NCBI GenBank assembly: GCA_944472135.2
Contig: OX235263.1
Span: forward strand, 26,961,379-27,025,378
DNA from: Trichobilharzia regenti
Lineage: Eukaryota > Platyhelminthes > Trematoda > Strigeidida > Schistosomatidae
Length of the DNA stretch: 64,000 nt
Direction: 5' to 3'
The notes under the pieces are model-generated. The model was given only the letters and a program-made list of their open reading frames with translations, was not told the origin of the DNA and ran no database searches. Each line of letters starts with the position of its first letter. Positions within the stretch are counted from its first letter, which is position 1. The translations under genes and the position numbers were made by a program. Positions 8,793 through 20,058 of this stretch are shown here, in pieces.

Positions 8793-10912
8793 GTTTCTGA
8801 CGATAGAAACAGATCTGGCGGATTGAAACAGTTGGTGAAAGTTTGGATAGTCGCCGTTCATTTTTCCTGGTGCCGGTCAAGTCCTCTTTGAACAAGCAAT
8901 ATCTGGAACTTTTTTGGAATTCGGTCAAGTTCAACAATTCCTGGGTCAAAGAAGGGACAGAGTGTCTTGGATGCAAACAGGAAAGTAAGTCATGGTGACT
9001 TGTCTGTTAATTGTAACGATGTGTCTGATGTTAAGCATGACATGGTTGATGTTACTGTTTCACTGTTCAGGGATAATAGGAACATCAAACTCCCTAAATT
9101 TGAACCACGGTGTTTTGATGGAAACCCGGCTGATTATTTACAATTTGTAAAGGAGTTTGAGATCATGTTGAGTGGTTTTTAATTAAATGATGAATTGAAG
9201 TTAATGTATTTGATGAGATATTGCACTGGAGATGCTGCAAGAGCTATACAGTGCTGTAAGTTTATGAAGCCAAAAGAGGGTTACTACGAGGCTATGAGCA
9301 TATTACGTCAAAGGTTTGGAAAACCTTCGCAGATTGTAGGGAAATTATTCGAGGCTGTTAAGGGTAATGGTGGTCAATTACAGGATGACTCCCAGGCACT
9401 CACTGAGTTCTTAGATAATTTGCTAATTTACAAGAATGGAATGATTTCGATGAATCGCACGAGTGACCTCAACTCGAGTTTTCTACTAGAAGTAATAGCA
9501 AGACGTCTACCTACTCGACTGCAAAGGAAGTGGGTGAAGATGAGCTCCCGTATGGAGGATGAGGGCATCGAGCCAAAGTTTGATAATATCCTGAAACTGG
9601 TAAATACTAGTGTCAATCAATCTATGAGCAAGTTCGCCAGTCTATTACATCTCACCCCTAGAATAGAGCAGTCTGAGGGTAAAACGCACTCATTGATGAC
9701 GAATAGGCCTCAGAGAGGTGGATATCGAGAAGGCTGCATGATGTCTAGTAATGCATATAGACCTAGTGAGTGTAACAGGTTTCGTGGTACATCCTCAACT
9801 GATAGGTTACAAGATGCAAGACAAACACGGTTTTGTTTTACACGTGTGCAAGAGGTGCATACAGAAGTGAACTGTGAACCGGTGAGCAAGTTCAGTGATA
9901 AGCTGAATGTAAACTCCAGGCCTGACTCCGAATTGTGTGACGATAACGGTGCGGTGAAGAAGTCTGTAGTTGCAACTGGTAAGCCGTTGTTGAATAAAGT
10001 GTCACAGAATAGAGTTGCTGCTTCAGAGTGCAGTTCTGACCCTACAAGTTTACAAGGTATTACTAGTCAGAGTGAAGTTATAAAACCTTTTATGATTTGC
10101 GAGGAGGAACCAAAATTGTCTACTTCTGTTATTAAAGAGTTTGAAAATGATGAACTTGACGGTAAATTGAATATTTGTGGTAATGATCATGATAGTGCAG
10201 ATTTCTCTTTGGTTGATCATTATGAGATGCGGGATATGCCTACTACTGCTAAGTTAAATAAAGGTTCTGTACAACTACAACGTGAAGTAGAATTGAACGC
10301 AGATGCAGTTCCAGAAGATGTGCATACTTGTGAGACAATCAGTGTAATTGATCAGCGTGTAGCCCACCTATCATCAGATGATAGTGCTAAACCCGAACTA
10401 GTAGTGAAAGACAGTAGTGGTGGTAATCTTGCAGTTGGACAACTATCTGAAAGCCGAAAAAGAACAGCTTCTGATCCACCGCTAAGTTCATCACCTTGTG
10501 TCACTCAGTCATCGTTGGTGTTTTCATCCACAATGAAACAGACGCCCATCAATTTAAGTATCTTTTGCAATGACTATGATAGTATTGGTGCGTTTGAAAA
10601 GACGAAAGATATTGCTCAGTTTAGTGAGAATAAGCCAAGTGTAAACAAGAGAGTAATTGTTAAATTGACTTGCATGAATAAAGGCATTTCTAGTTTCAAG
10701 TTACTAATTGAATGTTATTATCTTTGGTGTAAATTACTCTGTTTCTACACTTGGTTGATGAGATATGCCGTGTGTTTGTTCGTCATCTATATTCTACGAT
10801 ACAATGACATGGGCGTGTTACCGTTCAGGTTTGAGGATATAGCTGATAGAGGGAAGTCAGCAAATGAACTCTGCGACGATTTTCCAACCTAGGGCGTCAA
10901 CCTGAGAAGGGT
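8793..10912 (+). mobile_element. BEL-like element copy B, internal region
   Basis: The internal region between two LTRs is only about 2.1 kb. It has a leader (8793-8966), one long Gag-to-membrane-tail reading frame with a single stop codon, and a purine tract before the 3' LTR. No protease, reverse transcriptase, RNase H or integrase is present in any frame. It is therefore a non-autonomous derivative of a BEL/Pao-type element. Confidence 0.7.
8967..10892 (+). pseudogene. BEL/Pao-type Gag fused to membrane tail, one in-frame stop
   Basis: The frame runs 8967-9182 and, after one TAA at 9180-9182 in the same phase, on to 10892. The first 200 or so residues match the DUF1759/Pao Gag pattern: a KLPKFEPRCFDG start, then helices with GDAARAI and ILRQRFG. 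A long hydrophilic Ser/Asp/Glu-rich region follows, then a single hydrophobic membrane-spanning segment at about residues 575-605 of the whole frame, and a short tail. Gag would package element RNA; a membrane-anchored tail is not typical of Pao Gag. The one stop makes this copy defective unless read through. Confidence 0.7.
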
Positions 10913-11338
10913 TGTAGGCGCACTGCCGTAAGTCCTACAATTCTTCAAAGGGTAGCGCATCAATGAGCAGTCCAATGTGCTTGGTGTATGATCTTTCACA
11001 TATGTTCATATTGTATATACTGAATTGATATCATCTGTCATCTAGCTGTTGATAATTCTGTTTGTATCCGGACGACTTTCACTTGGATCATCAACCTGAG
11101 AAGGAATGTAGGCGTACTGCTGTAAGTCCTACAGTTCTTCAAGGGTAGTTTGTCATGCCAGAATCCACAACATTTGATGTGTTGATTGTACATATTTTTG
11201 TGTTAAATAGTTGTGTGAGTTCCAATTATCGCAATTGTTGGTTAATCTTGTTTGTGTCCGGACATTCCACAAATTACAATCGTCAACCTGAGAAGGGTTG
11301 CAGGCGTACTGGTGTAAGTCCTCCAATTCTTCAAAGGA
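10896..11338 (+). repeat. 194-bp tandem repeat at second LTR, about 2.3 units
   Basis: Units start at 10896, 11090 and 11282. They match the repeat at 7661 and 7855, so the downstream LTR has gained (or the upstream one lost) one unit. The middle unit has ATCAAC instead of GTCAAC. Confidence 0.85.
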
Positions 11339-12261
11339 ATTCCATCAAGACATGATCGGCGAGGTTGTTTGTAGTATTTGTATATACGTGTGGTGTGTCA
11401 TATCAATTGGTGTTTTATGGTTTCATTGTGTTTACTCGTTGTTTTCGTATCTTGTTTTTATTGCGTAATTTTGTTAAATTGTTCGTCGTGATTACTTCTG
11501 AAGTTGTTTCGAGTCTTCTACATCCGTGAATGAATTGATTGATGTTAAGGACAGCATATGGGTCGTATACGCCGGGGAGGCTAGGCTATTGCTGAGAATG
11601 AAATGCACACGGAGATAATTGTTAGCTGCGGTCTGACACGCCGGGGAGAAAGAGTGTATTCGACTGAGGCTCGCATGGGTCACCGCTACTAGAACTGAGG
11701 CAGAATGAGTGACAAGCGATTTCAGTGATAATTGATAGTGAATAGAAAAGAGGATGCTTGAGGTGTATCATGAGGTGCTGCTATGGTCACGTTGCATTCT
11801 GCAAGAGTCATTCTAGCAAGTGGAGATTGTGTTGCAAGATGTCAAGAGGAGGTCTCTGTCTGGAGGCGCAGGTCGTCATTGATGTGTGAGATTGTGCTGT
11901 GAGTATGCTTGTGGTGTCAATGGAGTTGAAGATTGAACGATCAATTCTTGGTTGTTTGTTCAAAATCAACTTCCCCGGAGGCATCAATACGACAGTCATC
12001 GTCTCATCGGTCGCTGTTCAGAAAGAAGAGTAAAACACCGTGAGAAGTAATATTGTGATTTATTATTGTAATATTTGTTCACAGACCTTAGTCACACGTC
12101 ATTTATGTGTCGGTGTAACAATAAAGAATCCTCGAGTCAACAATTGTTGTTTTGGTTTTTTCGTCCGTTATTACTAAGCGTTTCTGAGAAACTTCAAGCG
12201 ACAGCGTGAGCTCGAGCGTAGCAAGAGCTGGGCATTAACGGTTTACGAGACGTGGCTGACA
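10913..12261 (+). repeat. 3' LTR of BEL-like copy B
   Basis: It starts TGTAGG at 10913 and ends CTGACA at 12261. It is about 230 bases longer than the upstream LTR, mostly from the extra 194-bp unit. The 394 bases 11326-11719 appear identical to 7899-8292, while the sequence just beyond differs at many positions. AATAAA occurs at about 12121. Confidence 0.7.
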
Positions 12262-12338
12262 TGCGCAGATAACCCCAGTGTGTTCTTTCCTTTTTGTATT
12301 TGTTCTGGTACTATGTTATATTCAACATATTTTTCGTC

Positions 12339-13585
12339 ATGAGTTGTCTTAGTCCCAAGGTCATTCGTATTCGTTCATCTCCTAAAACCATTCAGCTCGT
12401 ACCATACTAGCCAGTTAATGCTGAAACTTGGTTTCAAATAGCTGAGTCTGATTTTTGTGAATATGAGATAACCGATCAACGTTCACAGTTCCCTGCAGTT
12501 ATTCACGAGAATTCAGCAAATGTGTAACCGTGCAGATGTCGAGTCCAGAGTTAAGTAACTCGTACAAGTTGCACAAAGCATCCCTCCTACGGAGAAACGT
12601 TTTCACTGATCGACAACGTCCGGACGAATTATTTCGTAACATCGAGTTAGGGGATCAGTCGGCCTTGAGCATGCTAACAAGAATGAGAGAGGTTATTGGC
12701 CAGTCATTTCTATGAAGGACTTTTTAGAGAACTCTTCTTATCCAAACTGCCACGGGCAGTAGAGACTGTACTTGTGATACTTTGAAGTGTTATCATGAAC
12801 GACTTAGCTGTTTCCACAGATAAAACTCTGGATATAGCTAAACGGTCAGTTGCTGAAATACGCTAGGTGGCCAAACAGACTTCGAGTAAGGACACTGCAT
12901 CCAGCAGATGCTTAGGTCAGACATGTTTTACAATTCCTCCCACTGTCGTCAGAACTCCCCTCAATGGCGAAACTCACGTGGTTGGTCTAAATACAAGCCA
13001 TGTTCATTGAAACAGCCTGACTGGTACTGGTATCACAATACCTATGGCCAGGAAGCGAATTGTTGCCGAAAACTTTGCAATTTCGGCAACGTCTCAAAGT
13101 CTGTGGGAAACTATCCCACCGACAGGCGTCAGCGGTGGCACTAGCCGCCTACATTACATCCATGATGTGGTCAGCCAGACCTGATATTAGGTCGACACAG
13201 ACGCCAAAGTCAGCGTCTTCCTGCTTCAGCAGCACATCAACAGAAAGCACCTAGCTTCAAAGTACAGGCTGCAAATGGAAAACCAACTGCAACTTTTGGA
13301 AGGAAATGCGTCTATCTAAACGTAGGCTTACGAAAGCCTATTCAGTGAATTTTCCTTCTCGTTGACGTCACAAGGACCATCATTGGCATAGACCCACTTA
13401 ATCATCATGATTTACTCGTAGACGTCCGCCGAAAACGACTGATCAACAACGCCAATAGTCTGTCTATCAAAGGCGTCACCCACATAGGCCCCAGCTTATC
13501 ACTCGTTAAGATGAAAGCAATCCTTTATTCAAATTTTCAACCGATTGTTGACAAATATCCAGAACTTAATTGCCCATCTAATGGC
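12339..13585 (+). pseudogene. CsRn1/Boudicca-like Gypsy gag and protease remnant
   Basis: The coding pattern is spread over all three plus frames with several stops. Starting from an ATG at 12339, a Gag-like stretch (ETWF, ELGDQSALSMLTRMR) is followed near 13015-13090 by the unusual CsRn1-type Cys-His region (YHNTYGQEANCCRK) with its first Cys replaced. A protease-like C-terminal part follows near 13320-13480 (NVGLRKPI, IIGIDPL, LLVDVRRKRLI). At least two frameshifts and several stops make it non-functional. It abuts the BEL-like LTR, and reverse transcriptase does not follow on this strand. Confidence 0.7.
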
Positions 13586-14443
13586 CTTTAGAGGCTGACG
13601 GTATTGACGCTCGCGAATTGTACGGAGTTTACCAAAGCAACATCTTATACCAACAACTTCCACAGTATTCGTTTCCCGTCAACCAAAGGCAAAGCAAAAC
13701 AACTGAATTGGTTGTCCAAATTACGGGATATATTTCGGGACCAAAACGGATTGCGTGCTGATTGCTTAACTGGCTGGCTATCGTGCACAAACGTGACACG
13801 ACGGAGTACTAAATGGCATGGATGCTTGAGCAGAAGCCTTCAGCTAAACAAGTCGACTCAAACAGTGAGGGTCAGTATCCAACGTTCAGTGATGATTGCT
13901 GTGGTCAATAATTTTGGGGAATTATTTCCCGACATCGCTCACTCCCTCTCTAGTGAGGTTGTTAGGACACTAATACGGAACCAGACGGAAGTAAAGAAGA
14001 CTCGATGGTTCCCTTATGGGTGAAAATAACTCTTCCTAGCGCTTTGGTGTCGTGCCTACTTGCCTGTCTACCTATGCTAATAGGGTCTCTGTACATCGCT
14101 TCCTTGATGTTTTTCTGTTGGATCTCGTGCTTTGTTTGCTTTTTGTCCAGTGCCCATCATACCTGAAAAAGAAAACAGGAATGGTAAGAACCTTGTTGGG
14201 GATAATATACCAAATCAGCGTTTAAAAAGCGGTGTTCATCTACCATGCGGAAAAGTAATTCAAAGTTTAGAACATCAAAAATGTATAAATATGATTTTTT
14301 GGTGCAGGCAACGTGTATTGTTATAGAAAAATTTTTTACTTGTGTTTAGTGATGACATATAAAAAAATTGATGTGTCTGAAAAGAAGAATAAATAAATAA
14401 ATAATACCACAAACGAATGAGTTGGGTGAATCGCACCACTTAG
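13586..14443. other. Unassigned stretch between the two Gypsy pieces
   Basis: Plus-strand frames 13604-14023 and 14132-14326 are open but match nothing I recognise. A run of about 48 codons at 14015-14162 is strikingly hydrophobic, with two possible membrane segments, but has no start or splice context. AT-rich sequence at 14330-14410 contains an AAAT-type microsatellite. This may include LTR or integration debris of the flanking elements. Confidence 0.35.
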
Positions 14444-16970
14444 TTATGTAATATAGGCTTGAAGATATTCTGCGGATCTTACGTTACGTCCAGAACGCGT
14501 TTTCTTAGAGGGCTCGACAGAAGGTTCGATGGCTTTCGCCGTGCTAGTGAGTTCTTCGAAGACTAAAGGATATTCAGTTACTTGTGGATCATTGGACACG
14601 CTTATCCCTATGCGAGTAGGACTGCCTTCCAAGTAAGCCGGTTTCAGAAGGTCGATGCTGACGGTGTCTTCGTGGCCTCTTTTATCTAAGAGAAATAATT
14701 TACCCATACGTTTAGTGACTTTATATGGCCCGTCGTGTAGAGGTCGACGCACAGAGTCACGACGAGCAAATACATGTGAAGAACTTTTCAAACACGGGTG
14801 GACAAAGACATCAATGGACTATGGTAGAAGGGGAGCAGGTTTAACTGAACGCATTGCGTTTGTAAGCCTGCTGATGTATGAGGCGTGATCTACTGCTGGT
14901 GAGAATCTCGAGGGAGAAACAAACTCACCTGGTAGTCGTAGTGTTGTGTCGTATACTAGCTCGGCGGTACTACAACCAGCATCGGTTTTCAAGGCGTTTC
15001 GTAGCCCTAGGAGAACTAACGGGAGGGATTCAGTCCAATGGGTATTGTTTCCAGTTGACAAACCAGCTTTCAAATGTCTGTGCAAACGTTCTACCATACC
15101 ATTTGCTTGAGGATGGTAGGTTGTAGTTCGATAACGCATGCAACCCATGATTTTGGTCAGGGCGAAGAAGAAGCCACTTTTGAATTGCCGCCTGCGATCA
15201 GCTGTTATGGAAGTTGGGCATCCAAAGTTAGCTATCCATCTTTCTACAAAGACGCGTGCGACTGTTTCAGAAGATACGTCCTTGATGGGTACTGCTTTCG
15301 GCCATCATGTGAATCGATCGATGCAAGTTAAAATATGGGCACATCCATGGGATTTAGGAAGGGGTCCAACTAAATCTATATGGACGTGTTCAAAACGAGC
15401 ATCAGGGAGAAAAAAGGTGCCAAGTGGACTTTTGGTGTATTTTATCACCTTGCACTTTCGACAAGCTAAGCACGTGTGTGCCCACTCCCTTACTTCCTTA
15501 TTAATGTCAGGCCAACAAAACCGACTGGTTACGAGCTTGACAGTAGTTCGAATACCTGGGTGAGATGAGCCATGCAACTTATTGAAGACGTTACTGCGAT
15601 AATTTTTGGGCACGGCGGGGCGAGGAGTACTTGTGGAAATGTCGCGTGGAATAGTATCTCTTCCCATACCTAAGGGTTCCTCGGCTAATTGCAGAGTTGT
15701 TTTCGACAACTCATGTTGAAGCTCAGTGTCTTCTTTTTGAAGACGAGCCAGTTTTACAAGGTCTATGCCGTCGACTTGGGTGAGGGAACAAACCCGCGAC
15801 AAGGCATCTGCTACAGTGTTACTTACTCCGGATACATGGTAAATATCCGATGTAAATTGTGAAACGTAATCCAGTTTTCGTGATTCCCTGGGTGAATACT
15901 TATCTGAAGGTGAGTTCAGAGAGTACGTCAGAGGTTTGTGATCAGTAAAAATTATGAATTCGCGACCGTCTACTGAATGTCGAAAATGACGCATAGCACA
16001 GTACATAGCCAGAAGTTCTCTGCCGAATATGCTGTGCTTCGTTTCAGCTAATTGAAGGCGCCTGTAGAAAAAGGCGAGTGGTTGCCACCCTTTGTTAACT
16101 AGCTGTTGTAGAACTGCGCCGAGTGAAGTGTTTGATGCATCAACCGAGATACTTAACGATGCCGTTGGATCCTGATACATTAGAAGTGTGGCATCCGCAA
16201 TAGCTTTCTTGACTTGAGTGAAAGCATTTCGAGCAGACGCGTCGAGTTCGATGGACTTGATATTCCCTCGAAGAAGGTCTGTCAACGGCTGAATCAGAGA
16301 GGCACAGTTAGGAATAAACCATCGGTAATAACTTACCAAGCCGTTAAAAGTGCGGACACTTTTTACTGTCTGTGGCTCTGGAAAGCTCAGTATAGCCTCG
16401 ACCTTGGTAGCTAGTGGGTAAATGCCCTTGCAGTTAATAGTGTGACCCAGGAAGTCGAGTGAGTCAACGCCTATCTGAAACTTTTGAATGCTGATGGTAA
16501 CACTATGTCAGCGTGACCTTTCGAATGCTAAGTCCAAGTGCCTAAGGTGAGTTTCTTTGTCTGAACTGGCAATGAGGCAGTCGTCTAAGTATGCGTATAC
16601 AAAGTCGGGACAGAGAAATACTTCGTCGATGAAGCGTTGGAATGTTTGGGTAACATTCCGGAGACCGAATGACATACGTAGAAAATCAAAAAGACTGAAA
16701 GGCGTTATGATAGCCGTTTAGGTAATATCTCCTGGTGCCATTGGGATTTGGTTATATGCTTTAAGTCGATTTTCGAGAGTATAGTTGCGTCAGATAATGT
16801 TGACGTCAAGTCGTGTATGTAAGGCAATGGAGAGCATTCAGGGTGTCATTTTGGCGTTCATTCGCCGGTAATCACCAGTGGGTCACCAATCGTTGCTATC
16901 CTTTTTTGGTATCATATGCAGTGGGGATGCCCATGGGTTATTCGATGGTCGAATGATGCCAAGGGTGAGC
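14444..16970 (-). pseudogene. CsRn1/Boudicca-like Gypsy pol remnant (RT, RNase H, integrase)
   Basis: Read from 16970 down, it holds a broken reverse transcriptase (AYLDDC palm motif near 16590, SPLHMIPKKD block near 16930), then a 344-codon frame (16339-15305) with the RT thumb, RNase H (FTDHKPL, ADALSR) and the integrase HHCC domain with the first catalytic Asp (VHIDLVGPL). The integrase core continues at 15148-14819 (YHPQANGMVERLHRHL, catalytic Glu) and the C-terminal end at 14791-14444. Frameshifts between these frames make it defective. The style matches Boudicca-like Metaviridae. It faces the gag-protease piece at 12.3-13.6 kb and probably comes from the same family. Confidence 0.8.
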
Positions 16971-16974
16971 ATTT

Positions 16975-17183
16975 TATTTATTTAATTTTATTTTTATTTT
17001 TATTTTTGATTACAGCTTGATTCCACACCGTATTTTTGCTACAAGTATGGAATTTTCAGCATGGATATCGGTAGCCCAAATTTCGCAGGCCGACCATAGA
17101 TATCAGGTGTGCGTCGGCCTGGGTTCGAACCCCGGACCATGTGCATGGTCGGCGAGAATCCTAACCACTGTGCCACCGACGTA
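16975..17183 (-). mobile_element. tRNA-headed SINE, variant body
   Basis: On the minus strand, 17183-17109 is a tRNA-like head (box-B-like GGGGTTCGAACCC, GC-rich closing stem) as in the SINEs at 52.5 and 46.4 kb. The body (17108-17000) is different from those copies and ends in an A/T-rich tail of TTTTTATTTTTA type at 16975-17008. Its insertion marks the truncated end of the Gypsy RT remnant. Confidence 0.7.
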
Positions 17184-17509
17184 TATGGTCGAATTCATTT
17201 CTAGCGATTCTCAGTTTGTCAGGAGCAAGTCATCGTGCTTTAGATGTCACGGGCTGTCCTAGGTTATGGTGTGGTGCATAACATTACTGATTATGCCTGT
17301 AAGAAATACGTGTACATCAAGCTACCATATATGGGGCATCATAGCAGCTTGATAACTAGACAAGGATTGAACGCTGCTGTTAAAAAGACTTTTTATGCAG
17401 CTAATATATACATCTATATCTATACGTATATATATATAATGTTACCAACAAGAAATTACGTTATTCGTAAAATGACGAACTTAACTACAAATCTAGTATA
17501 TAACACGGT

Positions 17510-17605
17510 CTCACGACATGAAGAGTCCCAAACTTGAACGAAGCAGCTTTCCAGTACTCCCAGGTTTTCCAGTGGTTCTCTAACTGAGTCAACTCGTCAG
17601 GCCAC
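17510..17605 (+). mobile_element. Sm-alpha-like SINE, 3' part with decayed hammerhead
   Basis: Positions 17516-17555 match the Sm-alpha ribozyme region seen in the other copies (GAAGAGTCCCAAACTTGAAC, then CCAGTACTCCC), followed by the shared GGTTCTCTAACTGAGTC segment. The core is damaged: ATGAAGA replaces CTGANGA and GAAG replaces GAAA, so it should not self-cleave. Confidence 0.6.
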
Positions 17606-17611
17606 GTCAGG

Positions 17612-17890
17612 CCACACCTTGAGGTGCATAATATTATTGCACCCCCAATCCTGAGAAGAGACGCCAACCTATTGGAAAGAGTCCAACGACGGGCAACAAA
17701 AGGAGTGGTTGGTCTCCGAAACAAACCATACGATGAAAGGCTGAAGAAATTAGGCCTGTTCACACTTAGCTACCTTCTGCTTAGGGGGGATTTGATTACT
17801 GCCTACAAAATAACAAATGACCAGAATCACCCAAACAAAGGTGTTTTGCTATTTAAAGGGGGGAGGGTGGTGCTAGCTGATCAGTAGATA
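17612..17890 (+). pseudogene. CR1-type LINE reverse transcriptase C-terminal fragment
   Basis: An open frame has the typical block LLERVQRRATK, LRNKPYDERLKKLGLFTL, RRGDLITAYKI-like. This is the post-palm region of CR1-like reverse transcriptases. There is no catalytic domain, and it is truncated on both sides. A related 3' end lies at 18868-19190. Confidence 0.75.
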
Positions 17891-18862
17891 TGGTGGTGGT
17901 CACTAAGGTGAATCACCCCATTCTGCAGGAACAGCAATATGCAATCTGAAGGCTCGAGGTATTTTTGATTTTTATGAGGGGATAGATCTCTATCTTGAAA
18001 AAGATAATAGTGAACGCCTTGACAGATAATGCTTCTACCTTTAAATATATATCATTCGCTCAGCTTATTGTTGCGATGCGACCACGCGGGATCTGCACAG
18101 ATTTATGGGGCATCTTATAAATTAACTTGCTATCCATTGTCAGATCTTAAAATACCACTTCACAATGTCTTACCTCACTCATTTTCTAAAAACGTCTTTA
18201 CTTGATCCTCATCAATACATTCCATTAAACCTAACATTTTATAGCTCTTTATGAATTTGATTCGACTCGTTCTATTCCTATTCTCTGTAGGGTACGGTTG
18301 TGCTCCGAATGGACAAAAAGGCATGAAATAAAAACAACTGACTTGAAAATAATTGTATTAAAGCCAAAAGTGGATATCATGATAGTACGAAGAATATTGG
18401 TATCATTATACATTGCAAATGAACGTTGTCGGCCCAAGGATTAATTACTTCCCCATTCTGTTTTCGATATAAATGTATTTATTAATGATATATTGCACTT
18501 GCTTAATTTGTTACACTTTAATGATTCACATTAGCACTTTAACTTTTCTAAAACAGCTTCCAATTTCTGGCAAACGTTGTACTTACCTCAATATTGGTTG
18601 GTCATCGTATGCCCACAACCACGGGATGAAAACGAAACGAAGTCAGTTTTCCCGCGCAGCATGAAGGATAACTGTACAATTCAATAACTATACGGCCTGG
18701 TTCAGACAATGAGTGTAATTATATGTATATAAAATATTTAACTATTGAAACACTACTAACTTGTAGACAATTTAGGATTTGACATTATACCATACTTGAT
18801 CGTGCCTGTAAAAATGGCATGCATTTTCATGTAAATTTATGTTTACATGAAAATAAAAATTA
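17891..18862. other. Unassigned stretch
   Basis: AT-rich sequence separates two fragments of a CR1-like LINE. Short frames on both strands have no recognisable motif. It could be an unrecognised insertion or old intronic DNA. Confidence 0.35.
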
Positions 18863-18867
18863 TTATT

Positions 18868-19190
18868 ATTGAGTAGGTATAGGCTCCCACGTGGAAATCT
18901 CAGAAGGATAGCCCACCAGAGGGCAAGGACCCGGGTGGGCTCCCACTTCTTTTCACTGCGGGTTTGCCGTCCCTGGAATTCCTTACCGAGAGATGTAGCT
19001 ATGGCGCCGTCTTTGGACGCCTTTAAGCGAAGGCTGGACAACCATGCAGCGACACAAGGACTGCATCCAAATGGCCTATCCCCTTAAAACATCATACACC
19101 ATTCAGGCGTAGACAGTTAAACTCGTCGTTTTACTTCTTTACATTCTCTCCCGTCTTACTCTCCTGACAACTCATAAATATTATTATTAT
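18868..19190 (+). pseudogene. CR1-type LINE 3' end
   Basis: The frame 18869-19087 ends with the characteristic FFSLRV, WNSLP, APSLDAFKRRLD block that closes many CR1-like ORF2 proteins. A short 3' region and an ATT microsatellite (about 19180-19192) follow. It probably belongs to the same family as 17612-17890 but is separated from it by about 1 kb of foreign sequence. Confidence 0.75.
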
Positions 19191-19195
19191 TACCG

Positions 19196-19221
19196 ATATA
19201 TATATATATATATATATATGT
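19196..19221. repeat. TA microsatellite
   Basis: About 13 TA repeats. Confidence 0.9.
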
Positions 19222-20058
19222 AATTCTTCAAATTTGATCAACTGACTGTTGTTACGCTTTCCTATTACCATTTCTGTCTGTTAGTCTGAATAGCTTCATT
19301 AATTATATCTATTATTAGCATTATTATTATTACTATCTCTTTTCTCTTGTCGACGATACCGGAGGACTAACTGGCGAAAGGATCAACTCCATTCACAATA
19401 GTAACAGTCTTAACATACCTCATTCTACAAACCACATATAACTAATCCCAGCACTACTCCATTTGGAGTCAACCAAAGCTACGAAAGTCGAGTGGCGGGA
19501 CGAGCTATGCACAAGTTTACCGAAGATCAAGAACCTATACCTCACAATCAAGAAGCGAGCACAAAGAAATTAAATTGATTTAAACTAGCTCGTAGAAACG
19601 ATATTGGAACTCGTGACAAATCCTGTAACCAATCAAATCTCCGTAAACCAACATTTGACAATAATAAGGGAAACTAATATGAAATTACATAGTATTAGTG
19701 TCTAAATTTTACGTATTTATCAGTTCAACTCTATATCGTCTATGTGCTAAATATTACACTAGAGTATCGTAGATTTATAAACAATTGTGAAGACAGTGCT
19801 TAGAAGATAGGATTTTCTGAAGTCACGTGACTGTTAATTTCAGCCATACGTTTAAGGATGGATTATCCAATCGAAAGGCAGTTAAGCATGAACTGTTCTA
19901 ATTGGTTCAGACATAATTCGTCTAGGTCATCATACAGATAAACTGATATGGCATTGAATTTTTGCGCACATTATGTCATTGACGTAACTGGACAATTGTG
20001 TAATGCAATGGAAACCGATACAATGCCACTAAACAAGTTTCTTTTTTCTCTTTTTCAG
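19222..20058. other. Unassigned, possibly intron of the gene ending at 20135
   Basis: No coding pattern or known repeat is recognised. The right end is a pyrimidine-rich tract (TTTTTTCTCTTTTTCAG) typical of a schistosome intron 3' end. Confidence 0.35.

Noticed and set aside
7661..11338. CRISPR-like array
   Set aside because: Units are 194 bases, contiguous and without unique spacers; the genome is clearly animal.
14878..15563. Plus-strand ORFs over the Gypsy integrase
   Set aside because: Antisense shadows; the minus strand carries the integrase motifs in order.
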